DNA of 58,729 bases from contig JAGKWO010000027.1 in NCBI GenBank assembly GCA_021151835.1, positions 1 to 58,729 on the forward strand, read 5' to 3'. Position numbers and translations under genes: made by a program. The DNA is from Gammaproteobacteria bacterium (lineage in GTDB: Bacteria > Pseudomonadota > Gammaproteobacteria > Pseudomonadales > Cellvibrionaceae). Positions 23,886 to 31,889 of this stretch are shown here, one piece after another. A model generated the notes under the pieces. The model saw only the letters and a list, made by a program, of their open reading frames with translations, made no database searches and was not told the DNA's origin. Within the stretch, counting starts at the first letter, position 1, and the number at the start of each line of letters is the position of its first letter.

Positions 23886-25091
23886 ATGGGACAGTTCCAG
23901 TTCGGTGATTTAATCTTAAGTCGCAATGACGCGACCTTTGAAGATGCACTTGAAGACGCTTATAAGTCGAAACTAAGACCAGAATGTCTGTGCGTTTCGA
24001 AAGGTATTCCTATGTATATTGCTCGACTAGGAGAGTCATACATTATCAAAAGAATGCCGAACACAGGCCAATCACACCACCCGGACTGCGATTCGTTTGA
24101 AATTCCTTCGGAACTTTCAGGGCGCGGAGCACTGGAAAATAAGGCTATTAATGAGGATCACGAAAGCGGAATCACAAACCTTAAATTTGATTTCTCCCTC
24201 ACAAAGCTTGGTACAAAAAACGCAATTTCAAAAGGGGAGAGCAAGGAAAGCAGCGCCGTAAAGGCTGACCCGGCTAAGTTATCAATTAGATCACTTCTCC
24301 ATTATCTTTATGAAGATGCCAATCTCAACCGGTGGACGCCTAACATGGAAGGTAAGAGAAACTGGTATGTCATACGCAAGTATTTGCTCGAAGCAGCCCA
24401 AAATAAATTTTCCAAGAAGAATCCATTGACCGATTCATTATTAATCCCCGAAACCTTCTCGGTCGAACATAAAGATGAAATTGTGTCGCGGCGGCGTCAG
24501 TTCCTAACAAAGCTTTCCCCCCAGGGAAATAAACATCCATTAGGAATCATGATTGGTGAAGTCAAAGATATAGAGCCAGCTCGTTTTGGCCATAAGCTAA
24601 TTGTCAAGCATATGCCAGAAACACCGATCTATTTTGGCGAGGATGTTTACAAACGAATAAATAAAGCATTCTCAAAGGAGTTTTCATTTTTTTATGAAAA
24701 CGAAAGCGTACATCTTTTGACAATTTGCACATTTCTATTATCGCCTTCGGGAAGCCCCCAAGTAGATACGATCTCGTTTATGGCCGTTGATCGCAACTGG
24801 TTGCCCTTTGAGTCCAGAGAAGAGTTGGAATTGTTAGAGCGATTATGCAGTGCCAAGCGTAATTTTATAAAAGGGCTTCGATACAACCTAACTTCATCGG
24901 ATGTAATTGCATCGGCATTATTAACGGACACTCAAGACGCAGCGACCGCCATCTACATCGTTCCACCTGGTGCTACCGAAAGCTACTACGAAGAATTAAA
25001 TGGTGTACTCGAATCGAGCAACTTAAAAAACACCATCTGGGATATAAATCAGGAACAGCCATTTCCGATTGAGGCCGCAGCCAACAAATGA
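23886..25091 (+). CDS. DUF1173-family protein
   Basis: The start matches the DUF1173 family found on conjugative plasmids and ICEs: RPECLCVSKGIPMYIARL, then YIIKRMPNTGQSHHPDC, then SELSGRG. Conserved Cys and His residues here suggest metal binding. The middle (LRSLLHYLYEDANLNRW) is also typical. Length 401 is normal. Function is unknown in the family. Its stop overlaps the next gene's start (ATGA), and the run continues to csrA. Confidence 0.75.
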   Translation: MGQFQFGDLILSRNDATFEDALEDAYKSKLRPECLCVSKGIPMYIARLGESYIIKRMPNTGQSHHPDCDSFEIPSELSGRGALENKAINEDHESGITNLKFDFSLTKLGTKNAISKGESKESSAVKADPAKLSIRSLLHYLYEDANLNRWTPNMEGKRNWYVIRKYLLEAAQNKFSKKNPLTDSLLIPETFSVEHKDEIVSRRRQFLTKLSPQGNKHPLGIMIGEVKDIEPARFGHKLIVKHMPETPIYFGEDVYKRINKAFSKEFSFFYENESVHLLTICTFLLSPSGSPQVDTISFMAVDRNWLPFESREELELLERLCSAKRNFIKGLRYNLTSSDVIASALLTDTQDAATAIYIVPPGATESYYEELNGVLESSNLKNTIWDINQEQPFPIEAAANK

Positions 25092-25564
25092 ACAACATCA
25101 CCTTAGCAAAAGAACGACTTCAAGATGCTTTAAAGTTACACATCACCGAACTCGAAAAGCGTGCTTTGAGTATCGAAGCGATTTCACCTGATTTGCCTGC
25201 AGCAACTGAAAGCCTTCGCGGGATCATCGAAGGACTAAATATTTCGGGCACCATTAACACTGCGACTTATAAAACCCTATGCGACCTACTCCAGAGTGGA
25301 GAATCTAATGCGACCACGCGACCCGGCAGGGAGCACACCTTCTATGTGCTAGTTAAAACAGAGAAGGGGAAGGAATACGACTTCAACGTGGCAGCCGTAA
25401 ATCCTTCGGACGCCTACTTTCAATTGACGAGGCGCTCCTCATATAAGGCAATAGCCGATATAATGGGCGTGGAAGTCTTTAATGGACCCGGATTGAGATC
25501 AGACGCGCCTCCGTTGAAATCCTTTCAGCGCGATGAACTGGTGTTCAATTCCCTGACAAATTAA
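25088..25564 (+). CDS. Hypothetical protein coupled to DUF1173 gene
   Basis: A 158-residue protein with an N-terminal helical half and a C-terminal alpha/beta half (HTFYVLVKTEKGKEYDFNVAAVNPSDAYFQL) that resembles small domains repeated in mobile-element proteins. It overlaps the DUF1173 stop by four bases and is 12 bases before csrA, so all three are probably one transcript. Not recognised. Confidence 0.55.
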   Translation: MNNITLAKERLQDALKLHITELEKRALSIEAISPDLPAATESLRGIIEGLNISGTINTATYKTLCDLLQSGESNATTRPGREHTFYVLVKTEKGKEYDFNVAAVNPSDAYFQLTRRSSYKAIADIMGVEVFNGPGLRSDAPPLKSFQRDELVFNSLTN

Positions 25565-25576
25565 TGGAGATAAACA

Positions 25577-25816
25577 ATGTCCCTGATATTAACTCGTAGA
25601 ATTGGCGAAACCCTTTACATCGGTGACGACATCACCATAACCGTCGCAGACGTAATTGGGAATCAGGTGCGTTTCGCAATCAATGCACCTAAAGAAGTTG
25701 CAGTTCACCGCGAAGAAATCTACCTGAAAATTCAAGCAGAGAAAGACAAAAGTACCAATAAGGGGCAAAGCCTTCTAAAAAAGGTACCGCTTTTCAATAG
25801 AATGATAAATACATAA
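25577..25816 (+). CDS. csrA: CsrA-family RNA-binding regulator (accessory copy)
   Basis: A small homodimeric protein that binds GGA motifs in RNA and represses or stabilises mRNAs. The beginning MSLILTRRIGETLYIGDDI and the C-terminal VAVHREEIYLKIQ match CsrA, including the RNA-binding R-R near the start and the V-H-R-E-E motif. It is 79 residues, longer at the end than the usual ~61, with a basic tail. It follows DUF1173 on the same strand, with a GGAG ribosome site. Plasmid and ICE CsrA copies can alter host or transfer gene expression. Confidence 0.93.
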   Translation: MSLILTRRIGETLYIGDDITITVADVIGNQVRFAINAPKEVAVHREEIYLKIQAEKDKSTNKGQSLLKKVPLFNRMINT

Positions 25817-25823
25817 AGCTGAC

Positions 25824-26342
25824 ATGTATTCATTAAAATCATTTTTCATGGTTGGAATTTATTCAGCCGACTCAGAATATGATGAGCACCAATGGACTTA
25901 TCATTTCGAGTCATGCATGTACTTGTCAAAAAAATATCGGATATGCTCGCATAAAAGTGCCGCAGAATTTGAGAATCCGCAGCAGGCCAGGGAGTTTTTT
26001 CACGCGTGGAAGTTTAGAGACAAATACAAACTTAGGCTCGTGGAATACAAAACTCACATCAAAACTGAGCCGCCAAAATCCGAACCTGGAAGCCCGCGCG
26101 AAATTCTCGAACGTATCAGAACATTCGAAAGCTCTTCAGTACACTCAACGGCATTCATGTGGTTCGTGGGCCAAGATATCCATAAAATGTGGTCAGCAAA
26201 CACCATAAAGAAACACAACAAAATACTATCCAAATACAACCTGGACATACTTAGCCCCCCATTAGAAACTCTTCAACCGCTTGATCCGGGGGACGACAAC
26301 GAATGGCATTTAAAAACAAATCAAATATATGCGGTTAAGTAA
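25824..26342 (+). CDS. Hypothetical protein, 172 residues
   Basis: Starts seven bases after csrA. The product is charged and rich in Tyr, His and Trp in its N-terminal half (EYDEHQWTYHFESCMYLSKK) and has no membrane segment. No family is recognised. Co-transcription with csrA is likely. Confidence 0.5.
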   Translation: MYSLKSFFMVGIYSADSEYDEHQWTYHFESCMYLSKKYRICSHKSAAEFENPQQAREFFHAWKFRDKYKLRLVEYKTHIKTEPPKSEPGSPREILERIRTFESSSVHSTAFMWFVGQDIHKMWSANTIKKHNKILSKYNLDILSPPLETLQPLDPGDDNEWHLKTNQIYAVK

Positions 26343-26357
26343 AGCTGCGAGCGTAAG

Positions 26358-26636
26358 ATGAAGACAACTGTAAAAAAATGGTTCAATGATAAAGGGTTTG
26401 GATTCCTACATAATGGAAGCGAATCCGCACCTGACATCATGGTACATAGCAGTGAGCTTAAGAACTGCACGTATCTCAAACCAGGGCGAACAGTCGAGTT
26501 TGATTGTCATTTTAATGATAAGGGGCTAGTTGCGAAGAATGTTCAACTAGTACCGGAAGAAAAACAGCAAACAGCCAAAGTAAACAAGTCGCCTTTCAAC
26601 GATCACTGGCACAAATCGCACCAGCAACGATACTAA
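26358..26636 (+). CDS. Cold-shock-domain protein
   Basis: A single-stranded nucleic acid-binding OB-fold. KWFNDKGFGFL (RNP1) and DIMVHSSEL (RNP2-like, with the usual F-V replaced by M-V) are visible in the first 35 residues; the domain ends near residue 68 (AKNVQLVPEE) and a short basic/His tail follows. Length 92 exceeds classical CspA (70). Encoded right after the csrA gene set; both are RNA-binding, so the cluster may tune translation for the element. Confidence 0.88.
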   Translation: MKTTVKKWFNDKGFGFLHNGSESAPDIMVHSSELKNCTYLKPGRTVEFDCHFNDKGLVAKNVQLVPEEKQQTAKVNKSPFNDHWHKSHQQRY

Positions 26637-26743
26637 GCCCCCCATAAAAAGGCACCTGTGCACTCGCCCACCCCCGCCTTGGGTCCATAACTTATGGACC
26701 TACAAGGTCTAGTGCTCCTCACTCCTCGCGATAAAGAAACTGC

Positions 26744-26916
26744 TTGACTCATACAAGGAATTTCAAATATCTTAGTTTTGCCTAATGCAAGGCTAGTCAT
26801 GCCGACAACAATTTGTTGGCGAAGTCCGTCACGCGACATGCATCTAAATCATTCTCATACTCGCCTTTTCTTGGGCAAGTGAGTCGGCCACTTACCCATA
26901 TTTGAAGGTAAGATGT
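26744..26916 (+). promoter_or_regulatory. Promoter and structured leader before 26917
   Basis: TTGACT (26744-26749) and TATCTT (26768-26773) are separated by 18 bases, a fair promoter. The leader has a hairpin GCCGACAACAATTTGTTGGC (about 26801-26820) and another AAGTG...CACTT stem just before the start codon's GAAGG ribosome site. The second could mask or expose the ribosome site. Confidence 0.4.
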
Positions 26917-27675
26917 ATGCAATATTTCAATTTTGAAGACTCCCTACGATTCCCCTCTGGAAGAACAGTTTCCAACCTTAAAAAAAGCCTTAAACGCCCT
27001 CAAAAGCAACTGGGTGAAACCAGAACGATCTTACTTGATCGTATAGCGCAGACAGAATTTAACAACGCCAGCATGACCTGGGCAAAAGGTCTGGACAGCA
27101 TTAAGGCGAACGCAATTAGTTACGCCAAATCAAACACCAAGCAAATGACTGCCACTGACCTGGCAAATCTAATCAAGACGCACCCATTCATCACCCAGCA
27201 TGGGATCATGTATCTGGAGAAAAGTGATGAAAATAGCAGGATGGAATTTTCAGGAGAAACCTTTTCCGAATATAGGAAAAAACAGAATGAAATGTTGGGC
27301 TTTTCTGACAGTGTCGCCAACATAAATAAAGCGCTTATTTTTTTCAATAATGTCGAACCAAGCCTGTCGATCAACTTTAAAAAAGACAGACACAGCCATG
27401 AGCTAAAGCATTTGGCTAGCGAATATTTGAAAGAGCCGAATGATAGCGCTTATCTAACGAATGGAGATTTTATTCTGGCTGCAATCTTTCGAGGGTTCTT
27501 TATCCAAACCGTAACCCCGCAGAAGACGATGACATGGGCTGCTTTACATCCGTCCACAACCTACCCATACATGAATATCGATGAAGCAAGCATTCAGAGA
27601 ATTGAGGCAGCAATAAAGGAAAAACAAGAGACCTCAAAAAAAGAAGAAATGGAACGGAAAGCTGGAGTTGGATAG
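26917..27675 (+). CDS. Hypothetical protein, 252 residues
   Basis: A soluble, mostly helical protein (MQYFNFEDSLRFPSGRTVSNLKK at the start, ERKAGVG at the end). No family is recognised. ATG 26917 is preceded by GAAGGTAA. It has its own probable promoter and is followed by a small gene at 27740. Confidence 0.55.
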   Translation: MQYFNFEDSLRFPSGRTVSNLKKSLKRPQKQLGETRTILLDRIAQTEFNNASMTWAKGLDSIKANAISYAKSNTKQMTATDLANLIKTHPFITQHGIMYLEKSDENSRMEFSGETFSEYRKKQNEMLGFSDSVANINKALIFFNNVEPSLSINFKKDRHSHELKHLASEYLKEPNDSAYLTNGDFILAAIFRGFFIQTVTPQKTMTWAALHPSTTYPYMNIDEASIQRIEAAIKEKQETSKKEEMERKAGVG

Positions 27676-27739
27676 ATGCAGCAAATAGTACTGCATCCAA
27701 CTGATTCCGAATTTTTAATCCATTTCTAAGGTACACACC

Positions 27740-27982
27740 ATGAACTACGATAATGTAATTGCTTTTGACCCAAAGACCAAAAAGCAAAAAGCTACTCACT
27801 CGAACCCGGACTGGTATTCAAAAATCACGACTGAGAAGGGAAAAGAAATCAGCGGAGCCGCTGCATTGAACTACCGCATAAAGGCAGCAGGCGGAATGAA
27901 TGCCGTAATAAAAGCCGCTGGCGAAGTTGCTGCAGCATCCGTGCTCGATGTGTTATTCCAAAAGCAACCAAAAGTAGGGTAA
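27740..27982 (+). CDS. Small basic hypothetical protein
   Basis: An 80-residue protein with a basic N-terminal part (DPKTKKQKATHSNPDWYSKI) and a helical Ala/Gly-rich C-terminus (AAALNYRIKAAGGMNAVIKAAGEVAAA). Good ribosome site (AAGG). Ends directly before a strong hairpin. Confidence 0.5.
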   Translation: MNYDNVIAFDPKTKKQKATHSNPDWYSKITTEKGKEISGAAALNYRIKAAGGMNAVIKAAGEVAAASVLDVLFQKQPKVG

Positions 27983-27986
27983 CTAT

Positions 27987-28017
27987 TGGGCTGGCTGGCC
28001 AAGGGCCAGCCAGCCCA
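27987..28017 (+). terminator. Strong 14-bp hairpin after 27982
   Basis: A perfect 14-bp stem TGGGCTGGCTGGCC / GGCCAGCCAGCCCA with an AAG loop begins about five bases after the stop codon. There is no T-run, so it may work as an mRNA-end stabiliser or an imperfect terminator. Confidence 0.6.
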
Positions 28018-28154
28018 CATGAAAGCCGTTGTCTCCACCGTAAAGCAGCAGGTCTCCTCTGAGGGAACCTACACAAACTCTCCGCTCAAAACCATCCCTT
28101 AACAATTACTCCTAAGCCTCCTGAAACGAGGTATTAACCAGCGAATCAAAGTAC

Positions 28155-28250
28155 TTGACAGGGATTTCAGGGGAGGGAATACTTTGGTTACCAGACGAAG
28201 GTATTTCCTTCCCTAAAAGCCAGCAGCAAGCAATTGTTGTTGGCTTTTTT
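28155..28250 (+). ncRNA. Candidate short RNA with promoter and terminator
   Basis: A consensus -35 TTGACA (28155-28160), 17-base spacer and -10 AATACT (28178-28183) would start RNA near 28190. A small hairpin GAAGG-TATTT-CCTTC (28197-28211) follows. The terminator is AGCCAGCAGCAA / TTGTTGTTGGCT with T6 (28215-28250). The result would be an RNA of about 60 bases with no open reading frame. The promoter carries several GGGA/GGGGA motifs upstream of the start. The terminator may instead close the operon ending at 27982. Confidence 0.4.
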
Positions 28251-28262
28251 GTTTTTAACTCA

Positions 28263-28285
28263 TGATTTTTTCTCCGTAGTTAGCT
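28263..28285 (+). repeat. 23-bp direct repeat, copy 1
   Basis: TGATTTTTTCTCCGTAG-TTAGCT matches 58651-58673 in the same direction with 21 of 23 bases identical. Its role is unknown; it lies near both outer edges of the BREX plus ars segment. Confidence 0.45.
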
Positions 28286-28437
28286 CTTTCGCCCAATTGT
28301 AAAATGCACGCCAATGCGTTTACTTCTGCATCGCCCACAGAACCAATTCGACGACATAATGTAGAAATGAAAGCATATTCTGCCTGCTTAAAACGACACT
28401 TAAAGTTAATTTTTATTAATAATCAATAAGTTAAAAA

Positions 28438-28488
28438 GTGCCACATTATGCTGGCAAGCTAGTGCCAGACTTTGCTAGCAAGAACAGG
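28438..28488 (+). repeat. Recombination-site-like repeat, copy A
   Basis: A 51-bp repeat with CTGGCA-AGCTAG-TGCCAG (inverted arms around a 6-base centre) followed by TTTGCTAGCAAGAACA. About 43 of 51 bases match the reverse complement of 49915-49965, with most differences in the 6-base centre. Copy C at 58145 is more diverged. Confidence 0.65.
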
Positions 28489-28705
28489 TTTCGAGCTAAA
28501 CATTTGGTCAGAAGCCAGCCGTCAGGGGGCAATAGCATTGCTTAACTAACAGAGATTTTGCAGTTGCTGACTCACCAAACGGCCTAATGATGATATGACA
28601 TTTGTGCGGCATCTCAAGGCATCCGAAAAAATTGCATTTGAGATACCGACAAACTCAACAGGCTGATTTACGTTAACCCTGAACTCATTAACGTCAGGAG
28701 TCACA

Positions 28706-29500
28706 ATGACAACCGCCCTTAAAAATATGACCAAAGAGTGCGAAACCATTCTTATCGCCGACAGAAATTCCAACATTGAAAAAAGTATCTGGCCAACTGA
28801 TGTCATCACTATTAATTATTTACTTACCCAAAGTGCAGAGATGAAGAGCGTCTATGACGAACTCTCGGTGTTGTCAGCCCAACAAAGAGCACAATTCCTT
28901 GATCAATTGGTAGGTACTCTCTCTTTCTGGTCACCGGAAAACGCAATTGAGATGCGTGAAGCACGAAACCGGCTAATCGATGTTAATAAAAAAATCAGCA
29001 TTCTGGCGAAAGATCTTGCCGATTTATTAGAGGAGCGATCCGCTCTTGAAAACCAGCATCCATTTACTTCAAATACCCATTACCACATTGCAAATGTCAT
29101 CAAAGAAGCTTCTCGTGATAACTATCACTTTCGGAGTTTCTTGGCTGAGCCTCTTCAGGAATTAGCAGGCCAATTTGATCTTAAATATTGGCCGTATCTT
29201 CCAGCAGTGATTAATGAAATAGGCGATGACGCTGACTCAGCCGAAATCCATGCAACCGATCCAAGAACAGAAGCAGCGACATCATCAAGTCGTTCATCAA
29301 AAGCAGACTTTGTAAGAGCTATGTTGTCGATGATAGATGAGCTCAAGGACACGCCCAGCTTGGGTTTCCCTGAGAGTTTCGGTTTAAGTGACTCTGCAAT
29401 GGCGGATATCGTCAACGTTTGCCTAAAATTGAGCACAGAAGAGCTGGTTGACAGCACCTATGTAAAAAATTTACGGCATAGGGAAAAAAGATTACTGTAA
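28706..29500 (+). CDS. Hypothetical protein before the BREX operon
   Basis: A 264-residue acidic helical protein, with coiled-coil-like stretches (MREARNRLIDVNKKISILAK) and a Ser-rich linker (about residues 190-200). ATG 28706 follows AGGAG. It precedes brxR on the same strand, separated by about 270 bases. I do not recognise a BREX-associated family; it may be cargo. Confidence 0.5.
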   Translation: MTTALKNMTKECETILIADRNSNIEKSIWPTDVITINYLLTQSAEMKSVYDELSVLSAQQRAQFLDQLVGTLSFWSPENAIEMREARNRLIDVNKKISILAKDLADLLEERSALENQHPFTSNTHYHIANVIKEASRDNYHFRSFLAEPLQELAGQFDLKYWPYLPAVINEIGDDADSAEIHATDPRTEAATSSSRSSKADFVRAMLSMIDELKDTPSLGFPESFGLSDSAMADIVNVCLKLSTEELVDSTYVKNLRHREKRLL

Positions 29501-29751
29501 GCGGTAACTGCCCCCGATTCATTGTGTTTAACAAGAACCGATATAGGCCCGTCGAAAATTAGCCGAAAGAGATAGGCATTTTAGGCTGAAAGCCTTGTGG
29601 TTAAAGGCTTCCAAGAGGTTGATGCAGGATTTGGCGAAACCTCTCCAGATCCCCAAGAACCTTGGAACCTGGAAGGTGTTAAAAAATTGAATTGTCAGCA
29701 GCGCTTGGTAACGTAAAGAAATTTTACTGTAATATAAATGTGAGCTATTCT

Positions 29752-29771
29752 ACACCCCATATAAGGGGTGT
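29752..29771 (+). promoter_or_regulatory. Palindromic operator candidate at the brxR start
   Basis: ACACCCC-ATATAA-GGGGTGT ends two bases before the brxR ATG and includes its ribosome site. A possible promoter (TTTACT at 29723, 17 bases, TATTCT at 29746) would place the transcript start within it. BrxR proteins bind inverted repeats before their own gene, so this is a likely self-repression site. Confidence 0.6.
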
Positions 29772-29773
29772 CC

Positions 29774-30661
29774 ATGACAGACAAGAAACACGAACAGCAG
29801 CTCCGCTTAAAAGCAATTGAACTTATTGCCTATTGGGAGGGGAGACTTGTAACCAATAGGCTCATGTCCTGGTTCGGCATCAGTCGCCAGCAAGCGTCAA
29901 ACGACATTAAACGCTATTTGTCAGACCATAACCCGAAGTCTTTAGCCCATTTCCCGGGGGTTAAAGCTTACGTACCATCGACATCATTTACCCCGAAAAT
30001 CACTAAAGGTAGCGTAGACGAATACCTATTTTTAATTAGTACATTTTCCGATCAGGCGACAGAAGTCACGATTGAGCCTGAAGCTCATTTCGCATCCGTT
30101 CAGATGCCAGATCGTTCCGTCAGACCCGAAGTTCTTAGGGAATTGTTAAAAGCCTGCAGATCCAACAGCAGCTTAAAAATTCTCTATGCGTCCATGTCCA
30201 ACCCTACCTGGCAAGAAAGAACGATCACCCCTCATACCCTCGTTTATACAGGCTTTCGATGGCACGTCCGAGCTTATTGTCATCTACGCCTAGAATTTCG
30301 GGACTTTTTGCTATCACGCATTGATCGCACACCTCGCCCCACGGATGAGAAAGGCCTAACGCAGCATGATGATAAAATGTGGAACGAAAAAGTGACATTC
30401 AGTTTTATTCCCAACCCAAATCTATCAATTGATCAAAAAGTATTGATTGAAAAGGATTATGGAATGCCTGACGGCAGGCTCGAAATGACGGTACGAAAAG
30501 CTCTGGCTCATTATACGATTCAGCGTTACCAAGTAGCAGTGACAAAAGAAGATGAAGCCAACCCCTTTAAACATCCATTGACAATCCTTGAAGCAGATAA
30601 GAAAAAAATTTCATCCATAATGTTTGGAAAAACTTCACAAGATATAGAAAAAACATTATGA
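29774..30661 (+). CDS. brxR: BrxR, WYL-domain regulator of BREX
   Basis: A transcriptional repressor of BREX operons. An N-terminal winged helix (residues about 10-60, LVTNRLMSWFGISRQQASNDIKRYL) is followed by a WYL domain (about 120-210, with LKILYASMS, ITPHTLVYTGFRWHVRAYC and FRDFLLSRI) and a C-terminal WCX-like dimer domain. I chose ATG 29774 with AAGGGG before it rather than GTG 29768. The stop overlaps brxA by four bases, so repressor and defence genes are coupled. Confidence 0.88.
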   Translation: MTDKKHEQQLRLKAIELIAYWEGRLVTNRLMSWFGISRQQASNDIKRYLSDHNPKSLAHFPGVKAYVPSTSFTPKITKGSVDEYLFLISTFSDQATEVTIEPEAHFASVQMPDRSVRPEVLRELLKACRSNSSLKILYASMSNPTWQERTITPHTLVYTGFRWHVRAYCHLRLEFRDFLLSRIDRTPRPTDEKGLTQHDDKMWNEKVTFSFIPNPNLSIDQKVLIEKDYGMPDGRLEMTVRKALAHYTIQRYQVAVTKEDEANPFKHPLTILEADKKKISSIMFGKTSQDIEKTL

Positions 30662-31263
30662 AAACGTTCCATTATGAAAGCGATTTAAACGGTGGCTCTC
30701 TCATGGTGAGAGAGAGCCGAATAATCGCCGATCTCTTGCTTAAAAATGTTCCAAAGGAGGCATGGGACGATGCGATTTTCAAGCAAAACGTTCTACAGAA
30801 AAGATCTCAAGCAACTGCAAGAAGGTATGCCCAAGCAATTCGCAAGAGACTGGAACTATTAAATCCAGAGCTTCTTGTAGCGCTACGTGATGGGGATGAA
30901 GAATTGGCAACACAGGCGGCTCTTTGTGGTGCGCTTGAAAGGAATCTACTTCTCGTTGAATTCATGGAGTCTACTCTCAAGGATGCCTACACCCAGCATC
31001 ATGAAAAACTTGAGGTCTATTCATGGTCTGACTTTATAGAAGAAAGATCTGCCAAGGACTCACGAATCGAAGACTGGAAAGAAAATACAAAAATAAAAAT
31101 GGGGCAAGTTGTATTTAGAATACTGATAGAAGCCGGGTATATCCAATCAAAACGCAGCATGAAATTGCAGAGAGTCATTGTTCGGCCAGAAATCAGAGTT
31201 TTGCTTGAGGACAGTTACCGCCACAGAATAAAAAACTGCTTAGAAATCGCAAGTAGGCAATAG
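30658..31263 (+). CDS. brxA: BrxA, BREX small protein (DUF1819)
   Basis: A conserved DNA-binding protein of type I BREX. The N-terminal block (ESDLNGGSLMVRESRIIADLLLKN) and the ATARRYAQAIRKRLELLNPEL stretch match BrxA. Length (201) is normal. It overlaps brxR (ATGA) and precedes brxB. In studied systems BrxA helps methylation or restriction, but its exact reaction is not known. Confidence 0.92.
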   Translation: MKTFHYESDLNGGSLMVRESRIIADLLLKNVPKEAWDDAIFKQNVLQKRSQATARRYAQAIRKRLELLNPELLVALRDGDEELATQAALCGALERNLLLVEFMESTLKDAYTQHHEKLEVYSWSDFIEERSAKDSRIEDWKENTKIKMGQVVFRILIEAGYIQSKRSMKLQRVIVRPEIRVLLEDSYRHRIKNCLEIASRQ

Positions 31264-31277
31264 ATAAGAGATTGATT

Positions 31278-31853
31278 ATGGATCAAAAACTTTTTGAAAG
31301 GCTAAACCAAATTCCTGAAAAAATTCAAAGTGGTGAATTTTTGTCGGGACAAGGCCTGGGAAATGAAATTTCTTTCTGGATTTTCGATTATCCCCCAGAA
31401 GAAGAGCTTGAGGTGAGATCCTATCTTGACTTTTTGAAAACAGATCTGACAAAAAAACACAGCGAGATAAAGTTCACTCACATAAATCTGCTCGACAGCC
31501 TCGTTGAGTATTTGAATGATCGCAACTTTATTAGCAAAGCTATTGAGATGCAGAAACTAAAAGGTGACGAAGGGCTTTTAAAGGCCCTTAAAGGTCCTCT
31601 ACATATGGATAAATTTGGTCCATACCTGATTGATAAATATTCTGCTCCAGATAAAGATCTAATATTTATCTCTGGTGTAGGCTCCGTGTGGCCATTACTT
31701 AGAGCACATAATTTGTTGAACAGCTTACACGCACTAATAGGTCACAAACCTGTAATTCTCTTCTACCCAGGATATTACACAGGGCAATCAATGAGCCTAT
31801 TTGGGAAAATCCCAAGTGACAACTATTACAGAGCGTTTAAGTTAATACCATAA
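31278..31853 (+). CDS. brxB: BrxB, BREX small protein (DUF1788)
   Basis: A DUF1788 protein of about 190 residues. Typical blocks are IFDYPPEEELEVRSYLDFL, then GVGSVWPLLRAHNLLNSLHALIGHKPVILFYPGYYTG near the end. ATG 31278 chosen; the earlier TTG adds two residues. It is needed for BREX defence in other systems. Lies between brxA and brxC with short spacings. Confidence 0.92.
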   Translation: MDQKLFERLNQIPEKIQSGEFLSGQGLGNEISFWIFDYPPEEELEVRSYLDFLKTDLTKKHSEIKFTHINLLDSLVEYLNDRNFISKAIEMQKLKGDEGLLKALKGPLHMDKFGPYLIDKYSAPDKDLIFISGVGSVWPLLRAHNLLNSLHALIGHKPVILFYPGYYTGQSMSLFGKIPSDNYYRAFKLIP

Positions 31854-31889
31854 GGTATGGCAGCCAAAAAAGATAACGGGGAGCACAAT

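Larger units (their letters stand above)
28251..28705. other. Gene-free junction left of the BREX region
   Basis: No convincing gene. It holds a 23-bp repeat shared with 58651 (28263-28285) and a 51-bp recombination-site-like repeat (28438-28488). It also holds an inverted repeat ACGTTAA/TTAACGT (28670-28694) just before the AGGAG ribosome site of the 28706 gene. Composition turns AT-rich here, consistent with a cassette boundary. Confidence 0.45.

Noticed and set aside
27987..28017. Attenuator or riboswitch
   Set aside because: It follows a stop codon and there is no downstream gene within reach; it is best read as a 3' end hairpin.
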